NCBI GenBank assembly: GCA_017396025.1
Contig: JAFQNF010000047.1
Coordinates: forward strand, 1 to 64,000
DNA length: 64,000 nucleotides
Source: a bacterium
Lineage (GTDB): Bacteria; Cyanobacteriota; Vampirovibrionia; Gastranaerophilales; Gastranaerophilaceae
Reading direction: 5' to 3'
Part shown: positions 41,850-49,358 of the stretch, piece after piece
Position numbering within the stretch: the stretch's first letter is position 1
Layout: every line of letters begins with the position of its first letter
Made by a program: the position numbers and the translations under genes
The notes under the pieces: generated by a model
What the model saw: the letters and a program-made list of their open reading frames with translations, nothing else
Told to the model about the DNA's origin: nothing
The model's database searches: none

Positions 41850-43004
41850 ATGAATATTTTTAGTTTATTACTTGGGAAACAATACAATGTACTAACTTAT
41901 TTGCCGGAAGCGGTTTTGGTTATTGATGAAACCGGAAAAATCCACTACGCAAACAAACGTGCTTTTAGCTTATTTGAAACAAACAAACTTCGTGGAAAAA
42001 ATATTAATGACTACTTTATTACAAACTCTGATAACATAATCAGAAATAGTGACGAAGAAATTAAGCAAATACTAAAAATTGTTTCAGAAGAACAAAATAC
42101 AAAAATTACAGACGTAAAAGTTGTTGATGTTTCATCTGGAAAAAAGAAAAGATATATTCTAACAATTATCGATAACACTCAAGATCATTCTCTTTTAGAT
42201 CAATTGATTACAGAACGCCAAGAACAAAAAATTCTAAATCATACAAAAAATGTTCTTTTAACAAAAATTTCAAATTATTTACGCTCACCACTACACAGTG
42301 TAGTTGGATACTCTCAGGCGATGTTAGAGGGATTAAGCGGAGAAATAAATGATAAACAAACAAAATATCTACAAGTTATAAATACAAATTCATCAGAATT
42401 ATTGGTATTAATTGAAAAATTAATAGAAATGTCTCAAGTAGAATCAGATTTATACAAGTTTGACCTTAAAAACTTTGACGCAGCTCAACTAATGTCAGTA
42501 GTTACAAATGAAGCTGCTGTTAAAATACAAGGGAAAGATATTGCACTAACAACAAATGTTTCCGAATTAATCAGACAAAATTGTTATTCTGACAAAGATG
42601 TTGTTAAAATGGCAATGACAAACTTACTAGAACATGCGATTTCATCAATAGAAACAGGCGCAATAAATATTTCACTTTCAAATCCAATTCCAGAATATTT
42701 GCTATCAAAGGGATTTGAAGTTGGCAATGATGTGAATGAAAAATCTTATCTAATGTTTGAAATTACCATGAAAGGTGTTGACCCATCACTTTATAGTAGC
42801 AGTGACATTTTTGACCCATATGTTCAAGTTGAAAAGAACTCTAAAAAATTCTTACTACAAAGCTTGCTTTTGGGAAGTACAAAAAGATACATCAACAAAC
42901 TAAAAGGTGAAATTTGGGTTAATAATCAATATGCAAATCAAGTTTCATTTGCATTTATTATTCCAATAGAAAAAACATTATTAGAAACAAATCAGGCAGG
43001 CTAA
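41850..43004 (+). CDS. Degenerate PAS-sensor histidine kinase (likely pseudokinase)
   Basis: 384 aa without transmembrane segments. A PAS domain (residues 14-110, [19 protein letters not shown]) leads into a DHp helix hairpin (about 130-195). The phospho-acceptor box reads [17 protein letters not shown], so the usual S-H-E-L-R-T-P has Asn142 in place of His. The ATPase part is also degraded: the N-box is NLLEHAIS, no DxGxG is visible, and G2 is only [19 protein letters not shown]. Autophosphorylation is therefore unlikely. It may act as a binding or allosteric regulator. It lies between the sigma factor and an ABC ATPase gene (1 bp gap). Confidence 0.8.
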   Translation: MNIFSLLLGKQYNVLTYLPEAVLVIDETGKIHYANKRAFSLFETNKLRGKNINDYFITNSDNIIRNSDEEIKQILKIVSEEQNTKITDVKVVDVSSGKKKRYILTIIDNTQDHSLLDQLITERQEQKILNHTKNVLLTKISNYLRSPLHSVVGYSQAMLEGLSGEINDKQTKYLQVINTNSSELLVLIEKLIEMSQVESDLYKFDLKNFDAAQLMSVVTNEAAVKIQGKDIALTTNVSELIRQNCYSDKDVVKMAMTNLLEHAISSIETGAINISLSNPIPEYLLSKGFEVGNDVNEKSYLMFEITMKGVDPSLYSSSDIFDPYVQVEKNSKKFLLQSLLLGSTKRYINKLKGEIWVNNQYANQVSFAFIIPIEKTLLETNQAG

Positions 43005-43005
43005 A

Positions 43006-44061
43006 ATGGCGCGTGTTGAATTAAAAAACGTTACTAAAGTATATGACAAAAAAGTCATTATAGATAACGTTGATTTAACCATTAATGATAAAGAATTTCT
43101 TGTTTTAGTTGGTTCTTCTGGATGCGGGAAATCAACAATTTTAAGGATGATAGCTGGGCTTGAAGATATTACAAAGGGCGAAATTTTTATTGATGATAAA
43201 TGTGTAAATAATATCCACCCAAAAGATAGAGATATTGCTTTTGTTTTCCAAAATTATGCACTATATCCACATATGAGCGTATACGAGAATATGGCATTTC
43301 CTTTAAAAATGCGAAAATTAAGCAAAAAAGAAATTGATGATAAAGTTAAAGAAGCTGCTGAAATTTTAGATTTAACAGAACTGCTTGATAGAAAACCAAA
43401 ACAACTTTCTGGCGGACAAAGACAAAGAGTTGCACTTGGACGCGCTATTGTAAGAAATCCAAAAGTTTTCTTGATGGATGAACCATTATCAAACTTAGAC
43501 GCTAAATTAAGAGTTCAAATGCGTTCAGAAATCAAAAAATTACATCAAAAATTACAAACAACATTTATATACGTAACTCACGACCAAACAGAAGCATTAA
43601 CAATGGGCGATAGAATTGCTGTTATTGATAAAGGTGTAATTCAACAAATAGGAACACCATATGAAGTCTACAACAATCCCGCAAACAAATTTGTTGGTGG
43701 ATTTTTAGGCTCACCTGCAATGAACTTTATTGATGCAACTGTTAAAGACAATTCAATTACAATAAATGGCGCAAGCTTTAATTTAAATGAAGAACAACAA
43801 AATAAAATAAAAGGAAGAACAAAAATTACCATTGGGGTACGCCCAGAAAGTTTTAACTCTGTTCAATCAAATTTTGAATTTACTTCAAAAGTAGAAATTT
43901 GCGAAATGCTAGGAAATTCTCAAATTGCATATTTTAAAGCAAATGATTGCAACTGCACTGCATCACTTCCAGCTGATTTTAAAATAGAAAAAGAATTAAC
44001 TTTAAAAATAAACACAAATAATATAATGTTTTTTGATAGTGAGACTACATCTTTATTATAG
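43006..44061 (+). CDS. ABC transporter ATP-binding protein, MalK/UgpC family
   Basis: 351 aa. Walker [10 protein letters not shown], signature [15 protein letters not shown], Walker [13 protein letters not shown] and the switch [12 protein letters not shown] are complete. A C-terminal MalK-type TOBE/regulatory domain covers about 235-351. The family energises CUT1 sugar importers and one ATPase can serve several permeases. No permease or binding protein is nearby, which suits a shared MsmK-like role. It follows the degenerate kinase by one base and overlaps a convergent glycosyltransferase by 17 bases. Confidence 0.9.
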   Translation: MARVELKNVTKVYDKKVIIDNVDLTINDKEFLVLVGSSGCGKSTILRMIAGLEDITKGEIFIDDKCVNNIHPKDRDIAFVFQNYALYPHMSVYENMAFPLKMRKLSKKEIDDKVKEAAEILDLTELLDRKPKQLSGGQRQRVALGRAIVRNPKVFLMDEPLSNLDAKLRVQMRSEIKKLHQKLQTTFIYVTHDQTEALTMGDRIAVIDKGVIQQIGTPYEVYNNPANKFVGGFLGSPAMNFIDATVKDNSITINGASFNLNEEQQNKIKGRTKITIGVRPESFNSVQSNFEFTSKVEICEMLGNSQIAYFKANDCNCTASLPADFKIEKELTLKINTNNIMFFDSETTSLL

Positions 44062-44917
44062 TTTTAAATGCTTTTCCAATAATCTGCGGATGTGCAAAAA
44101 ATCTTGGTAAGTTAGGCAAACAACAAATCCACTTATATAGTCCCAATTTTTTTGTACCATAGCATTTTTTATAGCACAATATTTCACTTTCCATTTTATG
44201 TGCACGAGAAACAGCTCTATTTTTAGTAGATTTACCCTCCAAATGTGCAATTTTTGAACTTGGATTAAGCATAATTTTATAACCAGCTTTTTTAATGCGG
44301 AATTGAAGTTCAGTTTCTTCATCATATAAGAAAAATTCCTCATCAAAAATTCCAACTTCATCAAGCACACATTTTCTCATCATTAAATTTGCGCCAACAA
44401 TAATGTCAACTTCCTTAAATTCATCTCTTTCGTTTTCACCTTTATCTTCGTTGATGGCTTTTTCCTTTGGGAAAAATGCACCAAGTTTAAAGGTTTTAAC
44501 CATCTTAGAAGTAAAAGTTTTGTAATGACCATAACAGTGAACATGCCTGCCGTTTGCATCATACAGATTCCCGCCACATGCACCTATTTGCGGATTTTCT
44601 TCCATATAGTCAAAAAGAATTTTAATTGCATTATTAATTAACAAAGTATCTGTATTCAATAAGAAAACATATTTTGCATTGGATTGCTTAATTGCCTGAT
44701 TATTTGCAGCACCAAATCCTTTATTTTCTTTGTTTTCAATCAAACGAACTTGCGGAAACTCTTTTTTGATCATCTCGCAAGAATTATCTGATGAATTATT
44801 ATCAACAACCCAAATATCGTATGTTAAGCCTTGAGTTTTTTCCATAACAGATTTAAGACATTCTCTTGTCAAAGCCTCTGTATTGTACGAAACAAGGATT
44901 ATTGATACATCAACCAT
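44045..44917 (-). CDS. Family 2 glycosyltransferase (rhamnosyltransferase-like)
   Basis: 290 aa. [41 protein letters not shown] and FLLNTDTLL are typical of WbbL/RfbF-like GT2 enzymes that build O-antigen or other surface glycans. [20 protein letters not shown] contains the metal and acceptor region. There is no membrane segment. The ATG lies within reach of AAGGAG at the end of the upstream 58-aa gene, so the two are translationally coupled. Confidence 0.87.
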   Translation of the reverse strand: MVDVSIILVSYNTEALTRECLKSVMEKTQGLTYDIWVVDNNSSDNSCEMIKKEFPQVRLIENKENKGFGAANNQAIKQSNAKYVFLLNTDTLLINNAIKILFDYMEENPQIGACGGNLYDANGRHVHCYGHYKTFTSKMVKTFKLGAFFPKEKAINEDKGENERDEFKEVDIIVGANLMMRKCVLDEVGIFDEEFFLYDEETELQFRIKKAGYKIMLNPSSKIAHLEGKSTKNRAVSRAHKMESEILCYKKCYGTKKLGLYKWICCLPNLPRFFAHPQIIGKAFKTIIKM

Positions 44918-44919
44918 CT

Positions 44920-45096
44920 CTACTCCTTAATAATAATTAAGTTATTAGCAATCTTCATTTTACAAGTAGGTAATACAACATCTTGCAGACCATTAGCAAT
45001 ACTAATGATGCTTCTTGCTTTTAAAGTAACTTCTTCACCTTGATATGTAAATGTATAATCTGTATCTCTATCTGATCTAATTGTAATTTGGCTCAT
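44920..45096 (-). CDS. Small conserved-looking 58-aa protein
   Basis: Too short for a 60-codon cutoff but well supported: AAAGGAGG lies four bases before its ATG, and it fills the gap between recR and the glycosyltransferase exactly. The sequence begins MSQITIRSDRDTDYTF and ends NNLIIIKE. It is soluble, beta-rich, with one cysteine. Its last two codons form the ribosome binding site (AAGGAG) of the glycosyltransferase. No family is recognised. Confidence 0.7.
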   Translation of the reverse strand: MSQITIRSDRDTDYTFTYQGEEVTLKARSIISIANGLQDVVLPTCKMKIANNLIIIKE

Positions 45097-45106
45097 AACG
45101 CCTCCT

Positions 45107-45706
45107 TTAGTCTATAACTCTTCTTCCTTCAATTGCTTTTGCTAATGTTATTTCATCTGCATATTCTAAATCTGAACCAACAGGCAAACCAAAAGCAATT
45201 CTAGAAACTTTAATATTAAATGGTTTTATCAACTTTGTTATGTACAAACTCGTAGCTTCACCCTCAACCGATGGACTTAGCGCAAGAATAACTTCTTTAA
45301 CATTTTCATCTGCGACCCTAGTTAAAAGCTCTTTTATTCTAATATCTTCAACACCGATACCATCTAATGGTGACAGTGTTCCTTGCAGAACATGGTACAA
45401 ACCCTTATACTCACGAGTTTTTTCAATAGCTATCAAATCCTTTGTTTCCGCAACAACACAAATAACAGAATTATCTCGCCTTGTATCTGTACATATTTCA
45501 CAAGGGTCAGATGCTGACATATTAAAACAAGTACTGCAATAGTGGATGTTTTCTTTTGCATCCACTAATATTTGCGAAAATCTTTGAACTTCTCCCAATG
45601 GCATTTTCAAAAGATGAAACGCCATTCTTTGTGCTGATTTTGGACCAACACCAGGAAACTTTTGAAAAAACTCAATCAGTTGAGCAAGTGGCTTTGTATA
45701 TTCCAT
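45107..45706 (-). CDS. recR: Recombination protein RecR
   Basis: 199 aa. Helix-hairpin-helix [18 protein letters not shown], the four-cysteine zinc finger (CSTCFN and CEICTD) and the Toprim motif [14 protein letters not shown] are in normal order. With RecO/RecF it loads RecA at gaps. The common neighbour ybaB is directly upstream (2 bp), as in most bacteria. Confidence 0.97.
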   Translation of the reverse strand: MEYTKPLAQLIEFFQKFPGVGPKSAQRMAFHLLKMPLGEVQRFSQILVDAKENIHYCSTCFNMSASDPCEICTDTRRDNSVICVVAETKDLIAIEKTREYKGLYHVLQGTLSPLDGIGVEDIRIKELLTRVADENVKEVILALSPSVEGEATSLYITKLIKPFNIKVSRIAFGLPVGSDLEYADEITLAKAIEGRRVID

Positions 45707-45708
45707 TA

Positions 45709-46044
45709 TTAGAATAATCCTGGAATGTTGATACCAGCAGGAACAATACCTTTCATTTTATCTTGCATTTTCTTTTGAGCGTCAGCTGTTGCTTGTTTCA
45801 TAGCAGAAGTAATTAAATCTTCAAGCATTTCAACTGTTTCATCATCAACAGCACTTGGATTTTCAGCATTAACTGCTTCTTTTGTTAATTTAATTGATTT
45901 AAATTTACCATGTCCATCACAAACGATAGTAACTGAACCATTACCTGCTTGAGCAACAATTTCTGCAGCTGCTAAATCTTTTTGCGCATCTTGTAATCTT
46001 TTTTGCACTTGTTGTGCTTGTTTCATCATATTTGCTAAATTCAT
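45709..46044 (-). CDS. YbaB/EbfC nucleoid-associated protein
   Basis: 111 aa from the ATG at 46044 ([11 protein letters not shown]), which has GGAG eight bases upstream; an upstream extension of 16 codons looks spurious. [19 protein letters not shown] and a beta domain with [16 protein letters not shown] match the family. It binds DNA as a dimer. The usual partner recR follows immediately. Confidence 0.92.
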   Translation of the reverse strand: MNLANMMKQAQQVQKRLQDAQKDLAAAEIVAQAGNGSVTIVCDGHGKFKSIKLTKEAVNAENPSAVDDETVEMLEDLITSAMKQATADAQKKMQDKMKGIVPAGINIPGLF

Positions 46045-46114
46045 GTTTTGAACTCCATATCTCCTAATCTGCTGAAAACTATTATATGACAAGGAGTTCT
46101 ACTTAGCAAGTTAT

Positions 46115-46279
46115 TTATCTATCCATTAACTCAGATAAACGTAGTTCTCTTTTTCGTTTTGGTTTTGAAATTTTTACAGGTTGCTCAACACCGCATTCAA
46201 ATGCACATAATCCTACTGGCAATTTTTCTCCATTTTCAAGCATAAGGATTTCTTTTACAAAATTTACTATTTTTTTCAT
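46115..46279 (-). CDS. Small 54-aa protein upstream of ybaB
   Basis: A 55-codon frame preceded by AAGGA at good spacing, in the same direction as ybaB-recR and 70 bp upstream. It begins MKKIVNFVKEILMLENGEK and ends in a basic tail (KPKRKRELRLSELMDR), with two cysteines in the middle. No family is recognised. The strong initiation signal and operon position make it a plausible gene. Confidence 0.55.
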   Translation of the reverse strand: MKKIVNFVKEILMLENGEKLPVGLCAFECGVEQPVKISKPKRKRELRLSELMDR

Positions 46280-46358
46280 TTTATTCCTTGCCTCTCACAT
46301 TCATACATTTTATATAACTACTTTAGAAGCATTTTAGTTCATTTTTAACCTCTAATTG

Positions 46359-46367
46359 TGCTATATT
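46359..46367 (+). promoter_or_regulatory. Extended -10 implying a leaderless mRNA
   Basis: TGCTATATT (TG-N-TATATT) ends seven bases before the ATG at 46375. No Shine-Dalgarno sequence intervenes. Same layout as at 1456 and 5782. Confidence 0.45.
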
Positions 46368-46374
46368 TGTTTCT

Positions 46375-47073
46375 ATGGAAAATTACTTAGAGATTAATTT
46401 TGAAAAGAATATGAAAATGCTATCGCAAGCTATAATGCATTGCGAGCAAAAACTTTCTCATGAAGAGATAATAGATGTACTGAAAGGTGATGATGACATA
46501 GAAAAACAACTTCGCCTAATTGAATTAAACGAAATTAAATCTCAAGAAGAAGCAGATATTCTAGTTTTCAACTTAACACAGCATTCTGGACCAGTAAGAG
46601 AAACTGCCGCATATAAAATTTGCGAATTAATTGAAAATGATAAATTTTGCAGGTATTTTCAATCAGAAAAAATCATGAATACTTTTGTAAAAGCAATAAC
46701 AGACATCAACCCAACAGTATCAAGAAATGCTATTGAAATAATAAAATACATCGAAAATGCGCAATACATATATAAAAAAATCATTGAAGAAATAAATACA
46801 ACACTAGCGCAACTAGACATTGAAACAAAAAATCGTTCTTATGTTCAGAACAAGAAAAATTTTAACCTTTATTGGAACTTAGAAGGATTAATTAGTATTT
46901 CTGAAAAAATACAACCAAATGCAGAATTAAAAAAGATTTTAAAAATAACAGCACAATCTAATGACTACACAATTAGAGAAAAAACTGCCAAGGTTGCAAA
47001 GATATTTAAATTAACGGAAATACTTGAAATACTAAAAGATGACACAAATGTTTATGTAAGAAAATACACCTAA
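46375..47073 (+). CDS. HEAT-like helical-repeat protein
   Basis: 232 aa, all alpha-helical. Pairs of helices such as SGPVRETAAYKICELIEN, NPTVSRNAIEIIKYIEN and NDYTIREKTAKVAKIFK have the Pro/Arg/Ala spacing of HEAT repeats, which form protein-binding solenoids. There is no signal peptide or catalytic motif. The start follows a promoter that implies leaderless translation. An ABC exporter gene with its own extended -10 lies just downstream. Confidence 0.6.
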   Translation: MENYLEINFEKNMKMLSQAIMHCEQKLSHEEIIDVLKGDDDIEKQLRLIELNEIKSQEEADILVFNLTQHSGPVRETAAYKICELIENDKFCRYFQSEKIMNTFVKAITDINPTVSRNAIEIIKYIENAQYIYKKIIEEINTTLAQLDIETKNRSYVQNKKNFNLYWNLEGLISISEKIQPNAELKKILKITAQSNDYTIREKTAKVAKIFKLTEILEILKDDTNVYVRKYT

Positions 47074-47102
47074 TTATTATGATATAATTTTTCTATAAAT
47101 TA

Positions 47103-48926
47103 TTGAGGGAAATTATGTTTAAACGTTTTGGCAGATTTTTAGAATACTTCGGAAAAGGATATGAAGTAAAACTTATATGTATGCTTGTTATGGCTTTTAT
47201 GAGCAGTTTTCTTGAATTCATAAGTATTGTTCTTGTTTTCCCTTTTATTATGATAATGGTTAATCCAAGTAGAGTTGTAAACAATCCTATTGCAATGTTC
47301 ATCCAAGAACATTTGGGTATACAAAGTACAAACCATATGATTATTTTTATTGGCGGATTAATCGCATCAATAATTATCATAAAAAACATTTATAGCATTT
47401 TGATTATATACTGGCAAAACAAATTAATTAATAAATGGGGTCTTGAAGTAAAAGAAAAAATGCTAAATCTTATGCTTTATTCTCCATATGAAGCCGATTT
47501 AATAAAAGGTGATGCAAGCAAAATTAATCGAATAACACAAGATATAGATAACATAATGCAAAAGTACATTTTTAAACTAATTTGCTTTATTTCAAACTCA
47601 ATACTTGTTGTTTTAATATTTTCTATTTTAATTTATTTACTTCCAATGTTTACAATACTCGCTATTTTATTCTTTACAGCTGCTGGCATTGCACAAAGTG
47701 AAGCATTTAGAAAGTGGTCAGAAAGAGTTTCTATAAAAAAATATCAACTAACTCAAGGACCTTATGATGAAGTAATGAATAGTTTCAGATACATGAAAGA
47801 CATCAAAGTAAATAACTGCCAGAATTTCTTCTTGAATTTCTTTTCTAATATTTCAAAAAAAATAATTCCATATGATGAAAAAATCAGTTTAATACCACTA
47901 ATTCCACAATACATTCTTGAAATCATCTTTATTTTCACAATGATTATATTGTGTATTGGTATCTTTATAAAATACGGAGAAAACCCATCTAATATCCTAA
48001 TTACATTCGGTGTTGTAGCCATTACAATCTACCGTGTTGTTCCACAAATATATAAAAATCAAGTTTATCTAAACTACATTAACCTTTATAAAAAACATAC
48101 TGATGAATTATTAAACACATATGCAGAATATCAAAAATACGAATATCCAAAAAATAAAGATAGTAAAGAACGCTTACCATTTAACGAAAAAATAAGTATT
48201 CAAAACCTATCTTATTCATATGATAAAAAGACAAATGTACTATCTGATATCAATCTTGATATTAAAAAAGGCGAATTTATCGGAATTGTAGGTTTATCTG
48301 GAGCAGGTAAAAGTACGCTTGTAGACTGTCTTTTAGGCTTGCTCGAATATAACGGTTGTATCTATATCGATAATGAAATATTAACAACAGAAAACATAAC
48401 AAACTTCAGAAATATTATTGGCTACGTTCCACAAAAAATAAACACAATTGTTGGTGATATCTATACGAATGTGGCTTGGGGTGTAGAACGTAAAGACATA
48501 GATAAAGAAAAAGTTGACGAAGTACTTGTTCAAGCACAATTATATGAACAACTAAGACAAACAGAAAACGGTCTTGGACTTGAACTTAAAAAAGATGGAA
48601 CAGGTCTATCTGGTGGTCAAATGCAAAGAATTGGTATTGCAAGAGCACTATATAGAGACCCAGAAATTATTGTATTAGATGAAGCAACATCTAACCTTGA
48701 TGTAAAAATTGAAAATAAACTAACAGAAATCATATCTGAAATTAAAGGAACAAAAACAATCATTGCAATTGCACATAGATTAAGTACGCTGCTTAATTGT
48801 GACAAAATTGTTTACTTAAAAGATGGTGAATTAATTGATGCTGGTTCATTCCAAGAACTAAGTGCTAAACACCCAGATTTTCAAGAAATAGTTAAGCTAT
48901 CAAGAATAAAACTAGATGAAGAATAA
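47103..48926 (+). CDS. ABC exporter, fused permease and ATPase (MsbA/PglK-like)
   Basis: 607 aa half-transporter. An N-terminal membrane domain with about six helices (25-310) precedes an ATPase with Walker A GLSGAGKST (about 398-406), LSGGQMQRIGIARAL, Walker B IIVLDEATSNLD and HRLSTL. Homodimers of this class flip lipids, lipid-linked oligosaccharides or peptides across the inner membrane. A glycolipid substrate is plausible given the glycosyltransferase 2 kb away, but that is inference. A TGATATAAT promoter and GAGGG ribosome binding site precede it. Confidence 0.88.
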   Translation: MREIMFKRFGRFLEYFGKGYEVKLICMLVMAFMSSFLEFISIVLVFPFIMIMVNPSRVVNNPIAMFIQEHLGIQSTNHMIIFIGGLIASIIIIKNIYSILIIYWQNKLINKWGLEVKEKMLNLMLYSPYEADLIKGDASKINRITQDIDNIMQKYIFKLICFISNSILVVLIFSILIYLLPMFTILAILFFTAAGIAQSEAFRKWSERVSIKKYQLTQGPYDEVMNSFRYMKDIKVNNCQNFFLNFFSNISKKIIPYDEKISLIPLIPQYILEIIFIFTMIILCIGIFIKYGENPSNILITFGVVAITIYRVVPQIYKNQVYLNYINLYKKHTDELLNTYAEYQKYEYPKNKDSKERLPFNEKISIQNLSYSYDKKTNVLSDINLDIKKGEFIGIVGLSGAGKSTLVDCLLGLLEYNGCIYIDNEILTTENITNFRNIIGYVPQKINTIVGDIYTNVAWGVERKDIDKEKVDEVLVQAQLYEQLRQTENGLGLELKKDGTGLSGGQMQRIGIARALYRDPEIIVLDEATSNLDVKIENKLTEIISEIKGTKTIIAIAHRLSTLLNCDKIVYLKDGELIDAGSFQELSAKHPDFQEIVKLSRIKLDEE

Positions 48927-48936
48927 AGTAAACAGT

Positions 48937-49022
48937 CATTGCGATACAAAGCGAATGTGCGCAACACAGTGAGCAACAATGAGCCTGTATGCGATAGCTG
49001 GAGTGTAACGACGAAGCAATCT
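48937..49022. repeat. CATTGCGA...GAAGCAATC intergenic repeat
   Basis: The spacer holds GTCATTGCGATACAAAGCGA at one end and GACGAAGCAATCTTA at the other, with GC-rich GCGATAGCTGG in the middle. The ends match the last module of the 33050-33224 repeat (CATTGCGAG...GAAGCAATCTTA), and GCGATAGCT also occurs in the 98-bp repeat. No coding potential. Confidence 0.6.
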
Positions 49023-49039
49023 TATGCAAATTAAATAAT

Positions 49040-49300
49040 TTATTTGTCCTCTATTTCAGACAAAACTTCATACAACGTAGAAGCCTCTTGAACAGAAACA
49101 TTGTTATTTGGTACTCTTAAAATCTTAACCTTTACTTCTGCTTGAGCCTGAACTATGGTTATAATATCGCCCTCTTTAAGTTGCTTTGCAGGCTTTGCTA
49201 TTGTGCCATTAACATAAATTCTGCCCTGATCAGAAACTTTATTGGCAATGGTTCTACGTTTAATTAATCTTGAAACTTTTAAAAATTTATCTAATCTCAT
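49040..49300 (-). CDS. S4-domain RNA-binding protein (RqcP/Hsp15-like)
   Basis: 86 aa. It opens with RLDKFLKVSRLIKRRTIANK and IYVNGTIAKPAKQLKEGD, a complete S4 RNA-binding domain. Length and sequence match RqcP (YlmH/YabO family), which works with RqcH in tailing stalled nascent chains on 50S subunits. Heat-shock protein Hsp15 is the Gram-negative relative. Transcribed leftward, monocistronic. Confidence 0.88.
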   Translation of the reverse strand: MRLDKFLKVSRLIKRRTIANKVSDQGRIYVNGTIAKPAKQLKEGDIITIVQAQAEVKVKILRVPNNNVSVQEASTLYEVLSEIEDK

Positions 49301-49316
49301 AAATCTATTATAACAA

Positions 49317-49345
49317 AAAATCCGCCTTTTTAAGGGCGGACTTTT
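49317..49345 (-). terminator. Terminator of the prepilin adhesin transcript
   Basis: The minus strand has GTCCGCC and GGCGGAT arms around TTAAAAA followed by TTTTTTG. It works in the leftward direction and lies 14 bases past the adhesin stop. The plus strand also has a T-rich tail, so it could be bidirectional. Confidence 0.8.
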
Positions 49346-49358
49346 TATTGTTTATATT

